Shown: piece by piece, positions 1 through 5,760 of the stretch
Layout: every line of letters starts with the position of its first letter
Numbering within the stretch: the stretch's first letter is position 1
NCBI GenBank assembly: GCA_022564135.1
Contig: JADFLZ010000162.1
Location: 1 to 5,760, forward strand
DNA from: Candidatus Zixiibacteriota bacterium
GTDB taxonomy: Bacteria > Zixibacteria > MSB-5A5 > GN15 > FEB-12
DNA: 5,760 nt
Direction: 5' to 3'
Notes under the pieces: generated by a model
What the model saw: only the letters and a program-made list of their open reading frames with translations
What the model was told of the DNA's origin: nothing
The model's database searches: none
Translations under genes and position numbers: made by a program

Positions 1-1
1 A

Positions 2-1180
2 CAGATACGCACCCAGCAGATGCAACATGGCGCAGAAAACGGAATCGCCGCCCACTGGCTCTACAAAGAAGGCCGGCAGCAGATGAGCAAGTCTGACAGG
101 CAGATGATCTGGCTGCGTGATGTTCTCGACTGGCAGAAAGATATGGAAAATCCATCGGAATTTCTGGAATACTTAAAAATTGATCTTTTCTCCGAGGACA
201 TCTTTGTTTTTACTCCTAAGGGAGAAATCGTGCATCTTCCCAAGGGTTCCTGCCCGCTCGATTTTGCTTATCAGATTCACACCGAAGTCGGCTCTCACTG
301 TACCGGAGCTAAAATAAACGGCAGACTTCAGCCGCTTTCTACAAAACTTCAGTCGGGCGATTCGATAGAGATTACAACCAGCACCAGCCAGACCCCCTCG
401 CGTGACTGGCTGAAACTTGTCAAGACAGCCAATGCCAGATCAAGAATCAAACGCTGGCTCAAGAAAGCCGGCTTTGACCAGGCTGTGGATCTGGGACGAC
501 AGATTCTCGAGAGAAAATTAAAAGAAATCAGAAAACCGATGCCGTCAGACAATGAACTTCAAGTTTACGCTACGCAGCTTGAGCGGGGAGCCGCACTTGA
601 TCTTCTGGCAGGAATTGGCAACGGTTCAATGTCAATGCGGCCGCTTCTTGATTTAATCTCGCCACCTGAAGAAAAGGAAGAAGCAGGATTTGTCAGCCAG
701 GTGATTGAACGCATTCGGGGTTCTAAGGGTATCAAAGTCGGCGGCATGGCTGATATGATGTTCCAGTTCGCCAGATGCTGCCAGCCGGTCCCGGGTGAAG
801 AGATAATTGGTTTTATAACCAGAGGTCGGGGAGTAACTGTACACACCGCCGAATGCGATCAGGCTGTCATTCTTCAGGATTCTTTTCCGGAAAGACGGAT
901 CGATGTCGAATGGGATAAAGAATCCGGACAGTCATTTGTGGTCGAACTTGAGCTGATTGTCGAAGACCGCAAGAACATGCTGCGCGATATAACGCAGGCA
1001 ATTTCTGACTCGGATACCAATGTGCGAGGCGCAGAAATGTTTGCCCGCGATGCCTCGGCTGTAGGCAGGTTTGTTATCGAAGTTGCCGACTTAAGGCACT
1101 TAAATCAGATATTCGACAAGGTACGCAAAATCAAAGGCGTAATTTCTATTGTAAGGGCCAGAGGTAATAAGCCGTCCTGA
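2..1180 (+). CDS. rel: RelA/SpoT-family (p)ppGpp synthetase/hydrolase, C-terminal part (5' truncated by window edge)
   Basis: This is the last 392 residues of a long stringent-response enzyme, the cytoplasmic RelA/SpoT family that makes or degrades (p)ppGpp during starvation. The open frame runs back to base 2, before the first ATG at 20, so the true start lies outside the window. The first visible residues, QIRT followed by AENGIAAHW, are the conserved end of the synthetase domain. A TGS domain follows at about bases 197-385 (DIFVFTPKGEIVHLPKG, then the conserved YQIHTEVG). Next is a helical region, then the RIS/zinc-finger-like domain at about 740-865 with the paired cysteines of ARCCQPVPG (codons 776-781). 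A C-terminal ACT domain spans about 935-1165. Family members are usually about 700-750 residues, so the HD hydrolase and most of the synthetase domain are missing from view. Whether the protein is bifunctional, RelA-like or SpoT-like therefore cannot be told. The family assignment is very secure. No terminator follows the stop. Confidence 0.97.
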   Translation, partial: QIRTQQMQHGAENGIAAHWLYKEGRQQMSKSDRQMIWLRDVLDWQKDMENPSEFLEYLKIDLFSEDIFVFTPKGEIVHLPKGSCPLDFAYQIHTEVGSHCTGAKINGRLQPLSTKLQSGDSIEITTSTSQTPSRDWLKLVKTANARSRIKRWLKKAGFDQAVDLGRQILERKLKEIRKPMPSDNELQVYATQLERGAALDLLAGIGNGSMSMRPLLDLISPPEEKEEAGFVSQVIERIRGSKGIKVGGMADMMFQFARCCQPVPGEEIIGFITRGRGVTVHTAECDQAVILQDSFPERRIDVEWDKESGQSFVVELELIVEDRKNMLRDITQAISDSDTNVRGAEMFARDASAVGRFVIEVADLRHLNQIFDKVRKIKGVISIVRARGNKPS

Positions 1181-1189
1181 TTTATTTGT

Positions 1190-2908
1190 TCATTCAAAAA
1201 TTACTTCAAGTTTCAAAGTGTCGCTGGCTCTTTCTACAATTACGTAAGTAGTGTCATGCTTGCGGAATTTCCCCAGACAGTTCATATAATCATAAATATC
1301 ACCGATCGGATTACCGCCTATGCCAATAATTATGTCGCCGGAGAGCAAACCGGCCCGGTCGCCCGGTCTTTCCGGAGTGACACCGTCAACTCGCAGTCCT
1401 TTAACTTCGGCAATGTAATCCGGCATAATTCCCAGTGTAACTGAAAACGAAGCCCGCCTTCTGCCGGCATCGGGGTCGACTGTCTTCTGAAACAGAAGCT
1501 CTTCTGCGAGCTTGTCAAAATGCGTAATTGTCTTTGCTGCCAGTTCTATAACTTTGAGAGTGCCTTCAATATCAACAGATTCGATATCGTCACTCGGTTT
1601 ATGGTAATCAGTATGCGCCCCGGTAAAAAAGTGCAGTACCGGAATAGACTGATTATAAAACGAGGTATGGTCAGATGGTCCCGTGCCCGGTTCCTTATTG
1701 ACAATTTTCAGTTCGTCAGAATCAAGGCTGTCGAAATAAGACTTAAACTGGGCAGTTGTGCCTGTGCCGAATATCGCCAGAACGTTTTCCTGGTCTTTTA
1801 AGCGGCCAATCATATCGAAGTTAATCATCATTCTTACTGCTTCAGGGTTCACTGTCATATTTTTTGAAAAGTAGTTTGAGCCCAGTAGGCCGGCTTCTTC
1901 ACCTGAGAAAGCTGCAAACAGAATTGAATAATTCAGTTCATCTTTTTTGCTTTCAAAATATCTGGCCAGTTCTAAAACAGCGGCTACGCCCGAAGCATTG
2001 TCGTCAGCTCCGTTATGAATCATTTTTTCTTTACCCATATAACGAGAACCTGATGCGCCCCAGCCGAGATGGTCATAGTGGGCGCCGATTATAACCGTGC
2101 TGTCGTTGCCCGTATCAAGCAGGCCGAGGACGTTGTAGCCGCTGTCTCTGGTTTTTACAAGTTCGGTTTCACCTACTGCTGCCAAAACTAAAGGACTGTC
2201 CAGATTAAGTTTTAGTCTTTCCAGAGCGGCTCTTCGCAAATGGACGATTGGAATATCTTTGGGTGTTATTCTGGTGGCACCAAATTTCGGCAGAGTATCA
2301 TCATATGAACCTGGAGTTATAAAAAATATACCGGCGGCTCCCTGCGCTATGGCAGTTGCAATTTTATTCGTCAGTGAACTGTATTTGTTAAAATCCAGAT
2401 GCGGATTGTCGCTTGAGTCCGGCGCGTATCTCTTGATGATGACGGCTTTGCCGTCAACTTCAAGCCCGTCATAGTCGCTGTATGAACCATCGGAACTGTC
2501 AACGATAATTCCGTAATTTACGAAAACTAAATTTTCAAAAGAGAATTCGAGCGAGGCCGATTGCCGCATCGGTTCAAATTCCTGGTGAAGTTTTAATTCT
2601 GCGCCGTTTAGGCTGAGCCTGTTGTTCTGACCAAGTTCGATTTTTTTGGTGAATATGAATGACTGCAAGCTGCTGCCGTTATCTCCGGCTCTGGTAAGCC
2701 CGATATCGTCGAATACCGATGAAATATATTGAGCAGCTTTCCATTCGCCGGCTTCTCCCACCTGACGGCCTTCAAGGGAATCATCAGCCAGAACCGATAT
2801 ATGTTCATAAACAGCCGGTCCGGTTATTTTATAGCTTCCGGAAATTGAATTCGATACCGCCGTTATTAGTGCTAAACAAACCAACAAACAGAACTTTAAT
2901 CGTTTCAT
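1190..2908 (-). CDS. Exported M28-family zinc metallopeptidase with PA-like insert and C-terminal PDZ domain
   Basis: This 572-residue protein is predicted to be secreted and to hydrolyse peptides, most likely as an aminopeptidase. Residues 1-24 form a Sec signal peptide: MKRLK, then a hydrophobic stretch, with likely cleavage near SISG. C11 has no good lipobox, so a lipoprotein is unlikely. Residues about 120-245 look like a protease-associated (PA) domain inserted before the catalytic core. The M28 metal site appears intact: H277 in GAHYDHLG, the Asp pair D302/D303 in ADDNASG, E337/E338 in SGEEAG (catalytic base and ligand), D365 in NFDMIGR and H414 in PSDHTSFY. TGAHTDYHKPSDD at 429-441 is also typical of the family. 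Residues about 485-570 form a PDZ domain (DRAGLLSGDIIIGIGG). The start is supported by the signal peptide and a purine-rich GGGAAAAAGAG upstream. The gene is convergent with rel (9-base gap) and divergent from the operon beginning at 3020. Substrate is unknown, and an amidohydrolase or carboxypeptidase role cannot be excluded. Confidence 0.93.
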   Translation of the reverse strand: MKRLKFCLLVCLALITAVSNSISGSYKITGPAVYEHISVLADDSLEGRQVGEAGEWKAAQYISSVFDDIGLTRAGDNGSSLQSFIFTKKIELGQNNRLSLNGAELKLHQEFEPMRQSASLEFSFENLVFVNYGIIVDSSDGSYSDYDGLEVDGKAVIIKRYAPDSSDNPHLDFNKYSSLTNKIATAIAQGAAGIFFITPGSYDDTLPKFGATRITPKDIPIVHLRRAALERLKLNLDSPLVLAAVGETELVKTRDSGYNVLGLLDTGNDSTVIIGAHYDHLGWGASGSRYMGKEKMIHNGADDNASGVAAVLELARYFESKKDELNYSILFAAFSGEEAGLLGSNYFSKNMTVNPEAVRMMINFDMIGRLKDQENVLAIFGTGTTAQFKSYFDSLDSDELKIVNKEPGTGPSDHTSFYNQSIPVLHFFTGAHTDYHKPSDDIESVDIEGTLKVIELAAKTITHFDKLAEELLFQKTVDPDAGRRRASFSVTLGIMPDYIAEVKGLRVDGVTPERPGDRAGLLSGDIIIGIGGNPIGDIYDYMNCLGKFRKHDTTYVIVERASDTLKLEVIFE

Positions 2909-2942
2909 TTCTCTTTTTCCCTGTCAAAATATTGAATTAAGA

Positions 2943-2969
2943 CCGCTACAATTGAGCGGCAACGCCGCT
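2943..2969. repeat. Nested inverted repeats in the divergent intergenic region (possible operator)
   Basis: Three copies of one short word lie here in alternating orientation. CCGCT (2943-2947) can pair with AGCGG (2955-2959) around a seven-base loop that contains the palindrome CAATTG (2949-2954). AGCGGC (2955-2960) can instead pair with GCCGCT (2964-2969) around a three-base AAC loop. The middle arm is shared, so the two hairpins exclude each other. No T-run follows on either strand, so these are not intrinsic terminators. Lying between two divergent genes, they could be a regulator binding site or a leader structure of the peptidase mRNA. That role is inference; the repeats themselves are visible. 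Confidence 0.45.
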
Positions 2970-2977
2970 TTCGAAGA

Positions 2978-2983
2978 TATAAC
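2978..2983 (+). promoter_or_regulatory. Possible -10 element for the plus-strand operon
   Basis: TATAAC matches the sigma-70 -10 consensus at five of six positions and would start transcription near 2990, giving a leader of about 30 bases before the ATG at 3020. No good -35 box lies at 16-18 bases; the nearest partial match, TTGAGC at 2952, is 20 bases away and overlaps the inverted repeats. A second weak pair (TTGGTG at 2984, TATATT at 3007, spacing 17) would give an almost leaderless message. The organism's promoter consensus is unknown, so this is tentative. I saw no convincing promoter for the divergent peptidase gene. Confidence 0.25.
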
Positions 2984-3019
2984 TTGGTGGCGGCATTACT
3001 CAAGCATATATTGGTAAAT

Positions 3020-3682
3020 ATGAGTAAAATTCAGTGTAAATCATGCCGGATAGAAATTGACTCTTCGGCCAAATTTTGTCCGGAATGCGGTTCAAGGCAG
3101 GAAAATCTGACTCATGACCAGCCTGACAGGCAGTCGGATAAGCCTCAAAAGGACAATTCTACTCGCTTCCGTGATATGTCCCTTGCTGCAGGAGTTGTTT
3201 TGCTGATTACGCTGAGCTATTTCGTAATAGTGGAGCCTGAGCCGGTTCCTGAGGCGAGTCAGCCGCAGCAGATGACCGGTCACGGCCCGGACGGTATGGA
3301 AATGACGTTTCCGGTTTTACCCGAAGATTTCGGCGGACTGGTAACAGTTGGCGACAGTTATATGGACGAAGGCAATTTCCCTCTGGCGGCCGAATGTTAC
3401 AAAAGAGCACTTGATATTGACAGCACCTCTGTCAATGTTCGGTCAGATTTTGGCTCCTGCCTCTATGGCATGGGACTCGGCGACCGGGCACTTGAAGAAT
3501 TCCATGAGGTGCTTGCCATTGATCCGTCACATGGCATAGCTTTGTTTAATCTGGGAGTTGTTTTTTCTGGACAAGGGCTTAGCGACTCTGCTAAATTTTA
3601 CATGGGCGAATATTTAAAGTTAGAGTCCGAAGGCGAGGCGGCTGACAGAGCCCGAAAACTGATAAACGAGATGGGTGCTTAA
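3020..3682 (+). CDS. Zinc-ribbon, single-TM, TPR-repeat protein
   Basis: The product is a 220-residue membrane-anchored protein of unknown function. A zinc ribbon opens it: C6-x2-C9 and C20-x2-C23, in CKSC and CPECG. A polar linker and one hydrophobic helix at about 53-71 follow. Then comes a Pro/Gln-rich stretch with a Met/His cluster (M85, H88, M93, M95), and three TPR units at about 105-137, 138-171 and 172-204 (for example YKRALDIDS and FHEVLAIDP). The expected topology is ribbon in the cytoplasm and TPRs outside the inner membrane, because the basic residues R49 and R51 precede the helix. I chose ATG 3020 because the ribbon then begins almost at the N-terminus. A TTG at 2984 would add 12 residues with no support. 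No strong ribosome binding site is visible at either start. The stop lies 3 bases before the permease start, so the two are surely co-translated. TPRs suggest protein binding, perhaps to the permease or a periplasmic partner; this is inference. Confidence 0.85.
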   Translation: MSKIQCKSCRIEIDSSAKFCPECGSRQENLTHDQPDRQSDKPQKDNSTRFRDMSLAAGVVLLITLSYFVIVEPEPVPEASQPQQMTGHGPDGMEMTFPVLPEDFGGLVTVGDSYMDEGNFPLAAECYKRALDIDSTSVNVRSDFGSCLYGMGLGDRALEEFHEVLAIDPSHGIALFNLGVVFSGQGLSDSAKFYMGEYLKLESEGEAADRARKLINEMGA

Positions 3683-3685
3683 TAG

Positions 3686-4795
3686 ATGTTTGATTATTTA
3701 GGACAAATAATTTTTTCTTCGTGGCAGATGATTGTTGCTTCGGCAGCGGCCTTGACAGCAGGTCTGACTCTGGCTGGTCTGCTGAGTGTCTTTTTTAATG
3801 AAAAGACTCTCAAGAAATTTCTTGGTAAAGGAAAATTCCGCGATGTTTTCTATGCAACCATGATCGGCATTCCCTTGCCGCTTTGTTCCTGCTCTGTTCT
3901 GCCTGTGGCACAGATGCTGCGTAAATCGGGCGTCAGAAAAGGCGCCACAGTTTCTTTCTTAGTATCTACTCCCGAGACCGGCGCCGATTCGATAGTTCTT
4001 ACTTACACTTTACTGGGACCTTTCATGGCCGTCATCAGACCGGTGGCAGCATTTATAACAGCGATGACGGCAGGCATAGTAGAGTCGTTTTATGACACAA
4101 ACAAAGCAGCAGAGGCGGTCTCAAACGAGGAGGCTGCTGCAGGCTGCAGCTGTTGTCACAGTACTGCTGAATCCGATGAAACAGACACCAGACCAATTTA
4201 TGTAAAATTTATAGAGGGGATAAAATACGCTTACACCACTCTTCTGGCCGACCTCTCGCCATATCTGTTACTCGGTTTCCTTTTGTCCGGCATAGTGGTG
4301 ACTTTCATGGGCACCGATATGTCAATTTTACCTCTCTGGCTGCGTGAGGGCTGGGGCAGTTATTTCGGCGCTATTTTATTAGGCCTGCCGCTCTATATCT
4401 GTGCCACCTCGTCAACTCCTCTGGCAGCTGCCTTTTTGGTGCTCGGTTTTTCACCCGGGGCGGTGCTGGTTTTTCTGCTGGTAGGTCCTGCCACAAATAT
4501 TGCTTCGCTGGTAGTTGTCACCCGGATTATTGGCGGCTGGTCGGTAGTGCGCTATCTTCTAATAATAGTCGGGGTTTCTGTTTTTTGCGGCATGTTTACG
4601 GACTGGTTAGGTCAATTTATTGTTGTCAGCACTTCGGAAGCAGCACACCAGCATTTAACCGAAGGGGGCGGCTGGTATTCGCTTGTGACCGCCATAGGGC
4701 TTACTTCTCTGGCGGGATACTATACTCTGAGGTCTTTTCTGCGCAAGTTCAAAAGTAAAACAAACAGGGTCGATCTTGCGACCCAATCCAATTGA
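3686..4795 (+). CDS. Permease of the ArsP/DUF318 superfamily, SO_0444-type Cu/Zn (or arsenical) efflux transporter
   Basis: This 369-residue inner-membrane protein is predicted to export metal or metalloid. About eight to nine hydrophobic segments are visible in two halves. The first half has the hallmark GIPLPLCSCSVLPVA (C67, C69 at residues 61-75) followed by SFLVSTPETGADS. The second half repeats the pattern as GLPLYICATSSTPLAAAF (C239), then GPATNIAS, consistent with internal duplication. Between them is a soluble loop with GCSCCH (C154, C156, C157, H158) and acidic residues, a likely metal-binding site. This combination matches the SO_0444 family rather than organoarsenical ArsP, but the substrate is not provable from sequence alone. 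The start is fixed: an in-frame TAG directly precedes the ATG, so no upstream start is possible. GGGTG at 3673-3677, inside the preceding gene, can serve as ribosome binding site. The gene ends with TGATGA, two stops in a row, 6 bases before comF. Confidence 0.92.
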   Translation: MFDYLGQIIFSSWQMIVASAAALTAGLTLAGLLSVFFNEKTLKKFLGKGKFRDVFYATMIGIPLPLCSCSVLPVAQMLRKSGVRKGATVSFLVSTPETGADSIVLTYTLLGPFMAVIRPVAAFITAMTAGIVESFYDTNKAAEAVSNEEAAAGCSCCHSTAESDETDTRPIYVKFIEGIKYAYTTLLADLSPYLLLGFLLSGIVVTFMGTDMSILPLWLREGWGSYFGAILLGLPLYICATSSTPLAAAFLVLGFSPGAVLVFLLVGPATNIASLVVVTRIIGGWSVVRYLLIIVGVSVFCGMFTDWLGQFIVVSTSEAAHQHLTEGGGWYSLVTAIGLTSLAGYYTLRSFLRKFKSKTNRVDLATQSN

Positions 4796-4801
4796 TGACC
4801 T

Positions 4802-5512
4802 ATGCCGGCGATAGCAGAGCAGGAGTGGCTTAAAGGGTTTCTTGATTTTTTCTTCCCGCCGCTTTGTCTTGGCTGCGGAAAGTATTATGAAGACGAAGAT
4901 TCGATCTGCGAAGCTTGCTTTCAGAAAATAGAAGAGTTCGCTCATCCTTTATGTTTAAACTGTGATAGTATCGTCCCCGGTCAGAGCCAGTGTCCGATTT
5001 GTCTCAAAGATTCGGCATTGCTTTATGTTTATGCTGATTACAGGCCGCCTCTAAAAGAAATTGTCATTAATTTTAAATTTCGCGGAATAACATCTCCGGC
5101 AAAAACGTTTGCACGGCTGTTAGCCTCAAAATTCGAAAAACAGTTTGCTGACTTAAACGCCCAGGCAATTGTTCCGATTCCGCTACATGCCGCCCGAAAA
5201 AACCAGCGCGGCTATAATCAAGCCGAACTTCTGGCCAGGGAACTGGCCTCTCTTACAAATATGGAAATAGCCGATAATATCTTGTACCGCCACAAGCGCC
5301 GACGTCCTCAGGCCAGACTCAAACTTGAAAAGCGTAAGGACAACGTCGCCGGAGTTTTTACAGCGGTCAAAGGCGAAAAGGAAATCAAGCGCGTCCTGCT
5401 TGTAGATGACGTAGTAACAACTGGCGCTACGGTTTTAGAAGCTAAAAAGTGCCTTGAACAAAATGGCTACACAGTCGTAGGTATAGTGGCAATAGCACAT
5501 GGACTCTTATAA
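4802..5512 (+). CDS. comF: ComF-family phosphoribosyltransferase-like competence protein
   Basis: ComF proteins are cytoplasmic and needed for natural DNA uptake in several bacteria, where they are thought to act with the single-strand DNA import and processing machinery. This copy is 236 residues, the usual length. The N-terminus follows the family pattern FLDFFFPPLCLGCG and has two four-cysteine zinc knuckles: C22, C25, C36, C39 and C51, C54, C64, C67. The phosphoribosyltransferase fold follows, with IVPIPLHAARKNQRGYNQ at 123-140, a basic stretch ending in QARLKLEKRKDNV, and the PRPP-binding motif VLLVDDVVTTGAT at 198-210. The start is fixed by an in-frame TGA at 4796-4798, one codon upstream. 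The upstream ribosome binding site is weak, so translation probably depends on coupling to the permease. The last 14 bases overlap the recombinase gene. The gene appears intact; whether the organism is competent cannot be judged here, since comF is widespread in non-competent bacteria. Confidence 0.95.
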   Translation: MPAIAEQEWLKGFLDFFFPPLCLGCGKYYEDEDSICEACFQKIEEFAHPLCLNCDSIVPGQSQCPICLKDSALLYVYADYRPPLKEIVINFKFRGITSPAKTFARLLASKFEKQFADLNAQAIVPIPLHAARKNQRGYNQAELLARELASLTNMEIADNILYRHKRRRPQARLKLEKRKDNVAGVFTAVKGEKEIKRVLLVDDVVTTGATVLEAKKCLEQNGYTVVGIVAIAHGLL

Positions 5513-5760
5513 AAGCAAAGCAATCGATATTCAAACCGAGGATTTTCTCCAGTTTATAAGACTGGAAAGAGGACTCTCCTCAAATACAATCAATGCCTAT
5601 GCTGCGGATTTGAGCGAATTCAGAGTTCTCACCGGCTGTAGTGATGCCTCCAAAGCCAAAGCCAGAGTGGCTTCGAAATATGTCGAGGCTCTCAAGCAAG
5701 CGAGTAGAAAACCGGCCACCGTTGCCCGGAAACTTTCCAGCCTGAAACAGTTTTATGAGT
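5499..5760 (+). CDS. XerC/XerD-type tyrosine recombinase, N-terminal fragment (runs off the window)
   Basis: Only the first 87 residues are present. They form the N-terminal SAM-like core-binding domain of phage-integrase-type recombinases: FLQFIRLERGLSSNTINAYA at 16-35, the following DLSEF, and the typical helix RKLSSLKQFY near 77-86. XerC and XerD act as a pair at dif sites to resolve chromosome dimers. The short N-terminus before the domain fits Xer proteins better than phage integrases, which usually carry an additional arm-binding domain. The catalytic domain with the Arg/His/Tyr residues lies beyond the window, so XerC, XerD or a relative cannot be told apart. The start is decided by an in-frame TAG at 5493-5495, which leaves ATG 5499 as the first possible codon. 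That ATG lies inside the 3' end of comF, giving a 14-base overlap and probable translational coupling. A weak GTGG sits nine bases upstream. Confidence 0.9.
   Translation, partial: MDSYKSKAIDIQTEDFLQFIRLERGLSSNTINAYAADLSEFRVLTGCSDASKAKARVASKYVEALKQASRKPATVARKLSSLKQFYE

Noticed and set aside
93..103. The word CTGACAGGCAG recurring near 3123-3133
   Set aside because: A single shared 11-base word within two unrelated coding regions is expected by chance and has no flanking similarity.
565..846. Minus-strand open frames opposite rel
   Set aside because: The plus strand encodes the conserved RIS domain here. The reverse translations show no motif.
1520..1801. Plus-strand open frame of 93 codons inside the peptidase gene
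   Set aside because: It is antisense to the M28 catalytic region, whose conserved motifs fix the minus strand as coding.
2954..2970. AGCGGC/GCCGCT hairpin as an intrinsic terminator
   Set aside because: No T-run follows on either strand, and it sits upstream of both divergent genes rather than downstream of any gene.
2984..3019. TTG start adding 12 residues to the zinc-ribbon/TPR protein
   Set aside because: The extra residues resemble nothing in the family, no ribosome binding site precedes it, and the likely -10 element lies directly against it. ATG 3020 places the first ribbon cysteine at residue 6, as is usual.
4795..4833. ATG overlapping the permease stop (TGATG) as a coupled start
   Set aside because: It is in another frame and meets a stop after 12 codons. 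The ComF frame starts at 4802.
4655..4945. Reverse-strand open frame of 96 codons across the permease-comF boundary
   Set aside because: It lies opposite two clearly coding genes, has no recognisable domain and is explained as a shadow of their codon pattern.

Overview
The window is an ordinary bacterial chromosomal segment, dense in genes and of moderate GC. It holds four complete protein genes and two that run off the edges. There are no RNA genes, insertion sequences, CRISPR arrays or phage genes that I can see. The standard genetic code fits throughout. The Sec signal on the peptidase and the mixed gene set fit a Gram-negative-type bacterium. The order (stringent-response synthetase, secreted M28 peptidase with PDZ, zinc-ribbon/TPR membrane protein, Cu/Zn-type permease, ComF, Xer recombinase) resembles environmental lineages of the FCB or Zixibacteria kind. 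That placement is a guess from general impression, not from a marker gene.

Layout. Positions 2-1180 (+) hold the C-terminal half of a long RelA/SpoT-family (p)ppGpp synthetase/hydrolase. Nine bases later comes the tail of a convergent gene, 1190-2908 (-), encoding an exported zinc aminopeptidase-type enzyme (M28) with a protease-associated-like insert and a C-terminal PDZ domain. A 111-base divergent region (2909-3019) carries overlapping inverted repeats and weak promoter-like elements. From there a tightly packed plus-strand operon runs to the end of the window: a zinc-ribbon/single-TM/TPR protein (3020-3682), an SO_0444/ArsP-type permease (3686-4795), comF (4802-5512) and the start of a XerC/XerD tyrosine recombinase (5499 to past the edge).

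How they fit together. The first two operon genes are 3 bases apart and are the best candidates for a functional pair: a membrane-anchored TPR protein next to a predicted metal or metalloid exporter. comF and the recombinase overlap by 14 bases and both belong to DNA uptake and processing, but co-transcription with the permease may be convenience only. The rel gene and the peptidase face each other and are not in this operon.

I found no clearly undescribed system. The observations most worth a check are the zinc-ribbon/TPR plus permease coupling, the double in-frame stop codons separating three consecutive same-frame genes, and the nested inverted repeats in the divergent promoter region.
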